Shown here: piece after piece, positions 55,533 to 64,000 of the stretch
Position numbering within the stretch: position 1 is the first letter of the stretch
Layout: each line of letters starts with the position of its first letter
Source: Thozetella sp. PMI_491
Lineage: Eukaryota > Ascomycota > Sordariomycetes > Chaetosphaeriales > Chaetosphaeriaceae
Length of the DNA: 64,000 nucleotides
NCBI GenBank assembly: GCA_021432635.1
Contig: MU270051.1
Span: 600,662 to 664,661 of the forward strand
Direction of reading: 5' to 3'
Position numbers and translations under genes: made by a program
The notes under the pieces: model-generated
The model's input: the letters and a program-made list of their open reading frames with translations, nothing else
Told to the model about the DNA's origin: nothing
The model's database searches: none

Positions 55533-58214
55533 AATATTCTTGAAACTCACAGGTAGAACGAAGGTACAGAACGGACGAGCAGACCAGGGCTAGATCGGCT
55601 ACAGCTTATAAGAGCACTCTGGCTCTGCCCTGTTCAAAAAGTGGAGCGAGGAGAGAGACCGCGTTGCTCACACACCACCCCAAGTTTGTGATGGCCTCCA
55701 TCATGTGGCATCCTAAAGGTTCGTATCACACCAACTTCGCAGTCGGGCCTCGGCCTTTGTTGGGCTGTCAAAGCCAGGTATGTGATGCGGTCATGGGTGG
55801 GTGTGAAAACGAAGCATGACCTGCAGAAGCACTGGGAACACCGGCAGGAAGCCAATCAACATCGAATCAGACAATCACCAACGTAGACGATGTGCGCAGG
55901 CAGCTTGCCATATTTCCGTTATAAGGCTAGTGTAACGACAAGTGATAGCAAAATTGGACGGCACGGACGCGAGCCAGGCGTCCACTAACACACAAGGGAT
56001 ATCAAGTGATGACAGCGCCGCAGTAACGACCGGGCCAACTAGGCGGCGCAGGTGTGACAGCCCAAACTCGGGGAACTGAGCCTTTTGATCCGGAGGACGG
56101 CTTCGATAGGCATCTAGTGAGAGCAGTAGGGAATTGACCGTCAGCATGCGTATAGAAATAGACGGGCTTGCGAGCTCTCGACGGCACCGGATGCCCGAGA
56201 ATGCTCGCCGTTTGCCAATCCGTTCGAATCAGCCAAGCCTCGTAAAAATACCGATTTGAGACAACCCGGGCGCGCAGCATACATATGCATATCTTTGAGC
56301 GATGGACCTATGGGGAGAGCCGAGGCTTACTTCTCCAGGCTCGTGGATGGATGCGGTTAGAGTCTATTGGGCAGCAGAATGAAGGCAAGCTGGCGCCAGC
56401 GCAGAAAGCCGCCACCACTAAATCAAACAACGAGTGCCATCGAGGGTACGAACCAGGCCTGGACCAACCTCTTTCCAACGCGGGGCATGAGCGAGCCGGA
56501 TCGCGGAGTCCCAGTGCCAACACCATGCAATTAATCGCTCCCGCCGTTGCCTTCTGCATAACCCTGACCGCTTCCTTTTGAGCACGTCACATGGAAATAG
56601 CGGGCGACAATTCGCCAGCCTCCATGGCCAGTACTGCCATTGCTGCCTTGTCGTTCGAGGAATGAGCCGTAGTCGTAACGTTGGACAGTACCAGGGAAAG
56701 TTCGCAAAAAGGAATAGCTTGGCGTCTTAAACAACCTCTGGTTCCTCGGTTGGGCAAGTGCACGTCTGGAAGGGGTTGCAAGGGGGCGGGAGGATTCGAT
56801 TCCAGGCCTTCCAACGTATTCCGTGCCGTGCCTCTCCCCGATCACGCATGCGCGACTTCTGAATAATCAATCCTTCTTGAGTAACGCGAAGATGAATCAA
56901 GGCGCCATGGGACGCTATTCCATTTAAGTTTCTGTTGTCGCGTCAGCTGTCCTCTGTCTTTTTGTAAGCGATGATGTCAACGCGGAAGAGCCCGGGCCGT
57001 TCTGAGACCCCCTCCCCCCGGCCGGTGCTGGGTGCGGACATTCCTCGGCATGCTCCACCTTCGCCGGGTGGGTCATTTTGACGGCCGCCCGTGAAGGCGC
57101 TGTGACCGGGGCCGGCACGCCGTGTGTTTTATTATTTATCTGCGGCTGGAGGCGGCAGCAAGCCTTCTTATCGCCGGCAGCGGTCATGCAAGGGGCAAGG
57201 ACACCGGGTGACGGACACGAAGCCCGTCATGTCTATCGTACGTCTCGAGCAAATTTCCTCGCCGATTCAGCTGATCAAGATTTCTCTCACCCCCTTAACC
57301 CCCCTCTTCCCCCTAACGGATATAACAAGGACTGTCATGAGGAGGACCGAACCCTTGCTACCGAGTTTGAGTACCGATATCTCTAGCTTCACACGGCATC
57401 CACTTCGAGGGTCGTGTCGGATAGCACGGCGCGCACGGGGGGTGTTCCAGATTTGGGCGCTCAAGCTTCGGTACACGCCCTCTACACTAGATAACGAAAG
57501 CTGAGCGGGAGCGCCACTTACGGGCACGATCCTCCTCTAGCGACACGCCCCGACAAGGGGTGGCGCGGGCGGGGCGTGACGGTTGCCAAGACCATATTTT
57601 TTTTCTGCTATCCCAGGAGACGATAAATAAGGTGGGAGGCAAACAAAGGACCCCGACACCGGACCTGCGTGACTGACACGGGTTTGTCGTAAGATCTGGC
57701 TGGCGCGAACGCCGAGAAGGCGAAAAGTGCCGCAGCAGGAGGGTCCACTTCTGACTCGATTCAAGACTAGGCCGAAGCCACGTTCCACAGTGCCAGCTTC
57801 CTGGACCCATCCCGGCTCGAGCCGCAGGCATTGGCAGGGAGCCCCCTGGACGGGGGCGTGTTCCCAAGATCACCTCTAGCGCGCCGCCTGCCAATCGAGC
57901 AGCGCAAACCCTTCGACGCCTGGCTCCACTCTCCATGATATGGCCGTTGAGACGCCGGCGAGGGCCCAATGCAAACTCGAGCTGCCTCCTTCAGGCCGAC
58001 CGAGAACTTCCGAGGTCTGAGAGTCGTGCGCCTCCTTTGGGACTGTAGAAGCTATAAGCGAGAAAAGATATATAAAGGAAACCCCCCGCCGTCATGCCCA
58101 CCACACCGTGTCCTGCCTGTGTGCGCTTTGCGAGTAGACCTTCCACTCCTAACCTCGGCTTTAAAAACACAATCTTGTTGTAGTCTCCACTCCCTCCCCC
58201 TTTGCCTCAAAGAT
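55533..58214. other. Long intergenic region between divergent P450 and MFS genes
   Basis: About 2.7 kb without a recognised gene. Scattered open frames of up to about 160 codons on both strands show no family resemblance or consistent codon pattern. It should contain the promoters of the P450 and the transporter. Confidence 0.45.
58069..58077 (+). promoter_or_regulatory. TATA-like element of the MFS transporter gene
   Basis: ATATATAAA-type sequence about 140 bp upstream of the transporter start codon, followed by a pyrimidine-rich leader. The position suits a core promoter, but this is inferred from sequence alone. Confidence 0.45.
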
Positions 58215-60152
58215 ATGGAAGCCCTTCAGGACGCGGCTGTAGCGCAGGGGAAAGAGCCCGATGAAGTGCAGTATTCCTCCATCGTCGCCCCTGCCGACGC
58301 CGCTGCCGCCGCCGCCCGCCCCGGCGTCCGCCGGTCCCATAGCGGCCGCTCCCATCGGCTCCAACCCGTGTCGACCAAGGAGGCCCGGGACCCCAACCTG
58401 GACATTAACCTCCCGTACCGGACCTTCAGCGCCAATGCCAACCTCGACGAGTTCCAGACCGAGCGGCCCGAGGGCGCCATCCCCGGCCCCGTTGAGGCCG
58501 ACGGCGTCACCCGCTACAAGCTCGTCACCTTCCTGCCCAATGACCCGGAGAACCCCAAGAACTGGAGCAAGCCCTACAAGTGGTACATCACCATGGTCAT
58601 CGCCATGACGTGCTTCGTGGTCGCCTTCGCATCGAGCGTCATTACCTCGGACCTGGGGGACATGGCCGAGGAGTTCGGCGTGAGCGAGGAGGTCGCGCTG
58701 CTAAGCATCACCGTCTTCGTTATTGGCTTCGGCATTGGCCCCATGGCCTTCGCGCCGCTGTCTGAGATCTACGGTCGCCGCATCATCTAGTGAGTATCTC
58801 ATAGTTCTGCCCCTTTGCCCGGCTGCCTTGCTAATGCCTCTTCACAGCGCTACCACTCTCCTGGTCGCTGTCGTATTTGTAATTCCTTGCGCGGTCGCCA
58901 AGAACATCGAGACGCTGCTCGTCTGCCGAGCCATCGACGGAATTGCCTTTTCGGCCCCGATGACCCTCGTTGGCGGCACGCTGGCCGACCTTTGGCGCAA
59001 CGAGGAGCGAGGAGTTCCCATGGCTGCCTTTTCAGCGGCACCGTTCATCGGACCTGCGAGTAGGTACCATTCAGCTCTACCACACGCGGATCGTCGCATA
59101 CTAACGCTTTGGTTATTCTAGTTGGTCCTCTGATTGGCGGTTTCCTGTCCGATGCCGCGGGCTGGCGATGGCTGTACTGGATCCAGCTCATCTTCGCCGG
59201 CGTCATCTGGGTTCTCATCACCTTCACGGTCCCCGAGACCTACGCCCCGACGATCCTGGCGAAGCGGGCGAAGAAGCTGCGGGAGGAGACAGGCAAACAG
59301 GACCATGTCACCGAGCAGGACCTCGACCTGCGGCCCTTCAGCGAACGTCTCAGCATCTTCTTGATCCGCCCGTTCCAGCTCCTCTTCGGCGAGCTTATTG
59401 TCTTCCTCATCAGCCTGTACATGTCCGTCCTCTACGGTCTCCTGTACATGTTCTTCGTCGCCTTTCCCATCATTTACCAGAAGCGCAAGGGCTACTCTGC
59501 CGGCACCACGGGCCTCATGTTCATCCCCATCGCTGTGGGCGTCCTCTTCTCCGCCGCCTGTTCGCCCCTGGTGAACAAGCACTACCTCACGCTGGTGCGC
59601 AAGCACAACGGCCACCCACCAGCAGAGACCCGCTTGATCCCCATGATGGCTAGCTGCTGGTTCATCCCTATCGGCCTATTCATCTTCGCATGGTCGTCGT
59701 ACCCATGGCTCAGCTGGGCGGGCCCGGCCCTGGGAGGTTTCCCGGTCGGCTTCGGTTTCATCTTCCTGTACAACTCGGCCAACAATTACCTCGTCGATTC
59801 GTACCAGCACCAAGCCGCCTCCGCCCTAGCGGCTAAGACCTGCATCCGGTCCTTCTGGGGCGCTGCGGTTGTGCTGTTCACAGAGCAGATGTACGACCGA
59901 CTAGGCGATCAGTGGGCCAGCTCGCTTCTTGCTTTCATCAGCATCGCTTGCTGCGCGATTCCTTTCCTGTTCTGGCGCTATGGGGCCAAGATTCGGGAGA
60001 AGAGCAAGTACGCGTATAGCGGCGACGACGACGAGGGCAGCTCGAGCGACGCCGACGATGTGGAAAAGGGGAAGAACGCGGGTGGAGAGGAGGGAATGTT
60101 GCATGATGCAGAGGACCTGCGCCGAGCGAGAAGCTACGTGAGCAACCCCTGA
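58215..60152 (+). CDS. MFS transporter, DHA1 (multidrug/polyamine) type
   Basis: About 605 residues in three exons: 58215-58789, 58848-59059 and 59122-60152. A long hydrophilic N-terminus ends at [15 protein letters not shown], the usual entry to the first membrane helix in fungal DHA1 drug:H+ antiporters. About twelve hydrophobic segments follow, with PLSEIYGRR after helix 2/3, the GPLIGGFL segment and [17 protein letters not shown] before the central loop. The C-terminus is acidic and charged. Such proteins usually sit in the plasma membrane and export toxic or secondary compounds; substrate unknown. It lies between a TRI4-like P450 and a Zn2Cys6 regulator, as in many fungal metabolic clusters. 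Confidence 0.92.
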
Positions 60153-60476
60153 GGCGTTTGCTCCGCAGACCTCTCAGGAAGTCATAAATGAGCTTGGAAC
60201 TACCCAAAGCGCCTATTTAGACACAGGAGCAGAATTGTGAAAGAGGAAGTGCAGGGGACTAGTAGTAATGGCCCGGGGAGCGGCGTTATACGGCTTTCAT
60301 TCTTTTCCATTTGTTCGATAGACGGACTTCAGTAGCATCCCACCCATCCCGGGCTTGGGAACTCTTCCTAGAGCTAGAGATAGAAGGCGATAGATACCAG
60401 ATAAAGTAATGATACCATTTAAAAGCTTATATTTGCCTCCTGTCTCTTCCATTCTGGCCCGCTGCATTTCGAGAGC
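60153..60476. other. Intergenic between convergent genes
   Basis: About 320 bp between the transporter stop and the regulator stop. Nothing recognised. Confidence 0.4.
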
Positions 60477-62081
60477 TCACCGCTTCCCTGGGTTGGGACG
60501 CAGTGCTTGCCCAATGCCACGGTATAGGCCGATATATCTTAACCTATCTAAAACCCAGTCTCTCCGATCGTCGGGCAATCCCGGTAACATGGACACTACA
60601 TAGAGTGCTCTCGTCAAAAGGAAGGCCAAGATAATCTTATTCGTGCCGTCCGGTTGAGCTCGCCCGTCATCATCAACGTGGCCGAGGACGTAAGGAGTGA
60701 CGGCACAGAGGTTATCAACATTTTCCAGAAGCACCGTCCGCGCTTCCACAAGACCGTGCAAGGCGACGCTGGCGCCAACCACGGAGGGTAGAACAGTTGC
60801 GATGCACCTTGCCACGTCCAGACGCGCGATCCAGTAGGAGATCCACGTGGAGAACAGATGGATATTAGGCACTACGATCAAAGTGTTCAGAAAAGGAGGG
60901 AACATGCGCTCAGGGCCGGCTGTGATGTTAGGGTAGACTTTGTAACCCCACGACTCGGGCACAGTATCCTTCCAGCTGATGAGGTCACTATTTAGCTGCT
61001 GCAACAAAGCAAATTCTTTGGCTAGTTGTGGCCCACTGAAGGGGTTGTTGTAAGCCTCAAGGACTCGTGCGCATATCACATTGACACGAGGCAGCAAATT
61101 GGAAACAAGGGTCAGGCTCGGCGTAGCTTCCCATGCAGGGGGGTTCGGCAGGGTCAAGTCATCAGCCTCGGGAGCGCGATCGTCTCCGGCGGGGGTTGCT
61201 ATGGCTGTCACTCGGGCCCCGGCGAGGACGCTGCGGTCTACCCACGCGTATCCGTCCGGCTTTCGAGAGGACCGCAGGCGTAGGAGCTCCAGCTGGCCAG
61301 CGCGATGAGCACTCAGAGACCCGGGCTCGTTTAGGCCCATGATAATCTGAGGTTCTGGGTTAGCTATTACGGGCAAAAGGTCCGGGGAAGTGGACAAACT
61401 TCGTAATTCCGCATCAGCTCAGCCGTCACAAGCACAGCGACCGATGCCGCTTCGTCCTTGTTCTCAAGGATAGGCACTAGGTGCTGCATAGCGTTCCCGT
61501 AAGCGCGACCAGCGTTTCGAAGGTGCTCATCACCCATCCGTTTCACCCGCGCCAGACTTGCCATGGAGATGGCCTCGAAGATGCTGTTGAGATACGTTAG
61601 GTGGCGGAAGTCATTATAGATCCTCGGCAGCATTTCAAAGTATCCAGGGAAGCCGCCGGTGGACGGCACCATGAAGTTTTCGAAGAAGTGCAAAAGAGCC
61701 ACTTGCTTCCAGTCCGTCGGCATAGGCTTAGACGGCGTCTGGCCCTGAATCTGGGGACCTTGAACATTGCTGATTGCTAGCTGGTTGTTTCCTGAACCGC
61801 TTTCGTACCGGAAGACGAAGGCCGTTGCATCTCGATATCCCGGACACGGCCGGCGGCCACGGGCGCATCTCTGGCAATGTGGTTTGGTTTGATCGCACTG
61901 CCGGGCTGCTTTTCAACAAAAGTTCTCATCAAGACGCAAGCGTGGAAGGTGGGAGGGGCCATAAGCACGAGTCCAGAGCTCAGGCGCGGCTTACCTTGAC
62001 TTTCATTCGGATGCAAGCAAGGCATCCCCGGCTCCTCAATCGTGCATCCTTGTTGCCGACCTTCTGTCCGGCCGCATCCAT
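60477..62081 (-). CDS. Zn2Cys6 transcription factor (fungal_trans_2 type)
   Basis: About 484 residues in three exons: 61995-62081, 61400-61897 and 60477-61346; all are multiples of three. The zinc cluster is split exactly at an intron (61898-61994): exon 1 ends GCLACIRMKVK and exon 2 starts CDQTKPHCQRCARGRRPC. Together they give C-x2-C-x6-C-x6-C-x2-C-x6-C, followed by PGYRDATAFVFR, a tail typical of this regulator subfamily. The remainder is the helical fungal-specific regulatory domain (HFFENFMVP, then LLQQLNSDLISWKDTVPESW). Without the splice, exon 2 in other frames looks like an unrelated short frame. It is convergent with the MFS gene, which is a plausible target. Confidence 0.88.
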
Positions 62082-64000
62082 TGTGTGCTAGGCATTTGGT
62101 TGCGGCTTCGCGCGTCGCGGGAACCGCAGAGATCTAGGCTTTGTTTGATGGGCGAGTGCAAGAGCGTTTGAGCTCGGACTTGCGCGTAGCTGAGATTGCA
62201 TCCTTCGGCTTAGATAATCCTGAAGCACAGCAAAGGCTCAACTACGGCAGGTAAGTTGTGACTACTACAGGCACTAGATCAATAGAGCTATCCCCATTCT
62301 GGACAACAGCTGTGGAACGTCCCGATCCTCGCGGGCTCAGCGGCCTGTGTAGGACAAAACCGGTGCCTAGACGACACCTGACAGAAGTGGGTGTTTCTGG
62401 CCTCGGATTGATGACTTCGTCCGAACCCCTAATCTCTGCTTGCAGTGAGCGTGCCGCATCCCACTTCAGGCGAGGCACAACGGGGGCCGCCTTGCCTTAC
62501 CCATCATCGGACGACGCTATGCACCCGCGACGCGCGTAAAGGGACGTTTGGAGATTATTCTTCAACGGCCACGTGCGCCATGAGATGACCAGTTCGCAGG
62601 AATGCCTCCCACAACCCCCCACCGCAGGAGTGATAGGGTTGTGTGTAGCCACACGGTGAGGACCGGTACTTATCCCACTAGGCAGGAAGGGCCGAGGGTG
62701 GGTTCGCCGGGTGCCGATTCGCAAGAGCCGGGCGAACTGAAGGGCCCGTGAGGACGCCTGTTGTGTTGATGTCGCTAACTCCCCCATCCCAGGCCGGTGG
62801 ATTGCGGTGTGCCGAACCAAGCTGCCGATAATATTTCACCGAAATGGAGGATGGCAGTCAGCGCGAGGTGAATAGATTACACCGTGCTGGAGATAGGGTG
62901 CCGGCCGAGCCTTCAGGGCCGGGGCTAGGACTTCTGCTGCACCCCGGAGATATGAGTACCCTTCTAGGACCTGCATCGCACAAGCAGATGGACGTCTAAG
63001 AGGGTGTCCTGTCCCGCTGCCAACAATTTCTTGCGGCCAATCTCTTGCGCTCTCGTTCGCGTCGTCTGTCCGTATCGTTCTCGCTTCTATCTGCTGCGCG
63101 CTCTCCCTTTGCATTCAAAATCTTGTTACCGCTGCGATAGATACCGCATGGGAAATGTAGGGAAGGCCAACAAGGTGCCCGGAACTAAGCCCTTACGGCC
63201 AACAGGAAGCGAGCGGCTGGCATAGCCAAAAGCCAAGAGGCCAGTAAGACCGCTGTTGTGTTGGGTCCCAAACTCATTACTCCGGCTAGGGGGGGTAGAT
63301 TTTTTTTTGAATTACCAACCGTGGCTGGCGGGCGTGGGGTGAGAGCAGCTCAATCTGCTGCAACGCGGACGGTCAACCAAGTTTGGGTAGGCTCGCAAGC
63401 ACCGGGATTCCACACGGGGGAGTTTCCGCGCCGATTCTGAATATAGAAGTTGTCGTGCGACGGAAGGCTGGGGCTGCCTAGAGGCAGGATCTTGACGTCG
63501 CTTCAGCAATCATAGGACGAGGCGTGGCTGCTGGTGCCGAACATTAAAACACGTGCACACTCGAATTCGGCTAGTCCGGGGTTCTGCTGGTCCCATACTC
63601 GCATGCCTGGGGCGATATGGGGGGAGGGGGATACGCCTTCGTTAATGGTATCCATTTAGCCTACCGCCCCTCATCGTGGCCGGCCCCAGGCAGGATTCGG
63701 TATCCCGCTATCGAGACGGGCCAACCCCGAACTCCTAATGTAGGACCTTGCTGCCGCTTCTCTGTGCTCAGAGGCTTGCGAGCCCTCGCGCTCCTATTTC
63801 TCTTTTGTGCATATTGCAGTATTCATCAGCTTCAGATGGCCTGCAGTCAGCCGTCCTGTTGGTTTTCCAGAGAAGTGACGCCGTCACACAGCTGGGCGCA
63901 GGTGGAGGTGGAGCAGGATAAGGGACGGAAAAGGGCAAAGGAGGGGAGGGGGGATGGCGGACTAGGGGGGGGGGGGCTGGAGTCAAGGCGCGGCAGCAAA
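62082..64000. other. Intergenic to window end
   Basis: About 1.9 kb after the regulator start. No open frame resembles a known family, and no tRNA or transposon was recognised. It should contain the regulator's promoter at its left end. A G-rich region occupies the last 100 bp. Confidence 0.45.
63965..63976. repeat. Homopolymer G tract (12 G)
   Basis: Twelve consecutive G within a G-rich, mostly purine stretch at the right edge of the window. Likely length-variable; no function inferred. Confidence 0.9.

Noticed and set aside
56780..56820. Possible tRNA T-loop (GATTCGATTCCAGGC)
   Set aside because: No matching acceptor stem, D-arm or anticodon arm could be drawn around it.
53630..60152. Trichothecene biosynthetic cluster
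   Set aside because: A TRI4-like P450 next to a transporter is suggestive, but no trichodiene synthase, acetyltransferase or TRI6-type regulator is present.

Overview
This window looks like nuclear DNA of a filamentous ascomycete (Pezizomycotina, most likely a Sordariomycete). The genes are interrupted by short introns, mostly about 50-100 nt, with GT..YAG ends and CTAAC-type branch sites. The gene content is typical of that group: Zn2Cys6 regulators, cytochromes P450, a LysM protein, a chitinase-related killer-toxin-like protein and TauD dioxygenases. The species was not identified. Exon structures below were worked out by eye from splice signals, reading phase and protein-family conservation.

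Layout. (1) 1-3.6 kb, housekeeping: the 3' part of a Dbp3-type DEAD-box helicase and, convergent with it, an RFT1 flippase gene. (2) 4.2-13.8 kb, accessory and secreted: a P450, then a divergent pair. One member is a large secreted cysteine-rich protein resembling the C-terminal part of killer-toxin-like GH18 chitinases but with no GH18 domain. The other is a secreted LysM protein. (3) 14-25.5 kb, poorly characterised proteins: a 413-residue unknown; an F-box protein with a protease-like region, split from its own N-terminal domain by one in-frame TAG; a zinc-finger protein carrying a related N-terminal domain; and a nuclear-looking unknown. (4) 26.5-32 kb: a Zn2Cys6 regulator with a GC-AG intron, and a mitochondrial Rieske/AIF-type oxidoreductase. 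(5) 32.9-62.1 kb, a metabolic island: P450, amidase, small Cys protein, Zn2Cys6 regulator, two TauD dioxygenases, Zn2Cys6 regulator, NAD(P)-binding protein, decayed homoaconitase, dienelactone hydrolase, a TRI4-like P450 with an apparent frameshift, a DHA1-type MFS transporter and a Zn2Cys6 regulator.

How the genes may work together. The island has oxidation (P450, TauD), hydrolysis (amidase, dienelactone hydrolase), export (MFS) and three local regulators, but no PKS, NRPS, terpene synthase or other backbone enzyme. That fits uptake, detoxification or breakdown of an amide- or lactone-containing compound better than full synthesis of one; this is inference. The LysM/chitinase-like pair suggests binding or attack of chitin outside the cell. 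No tRNA, rRNA, CRISPR or intact transposon was recognised.
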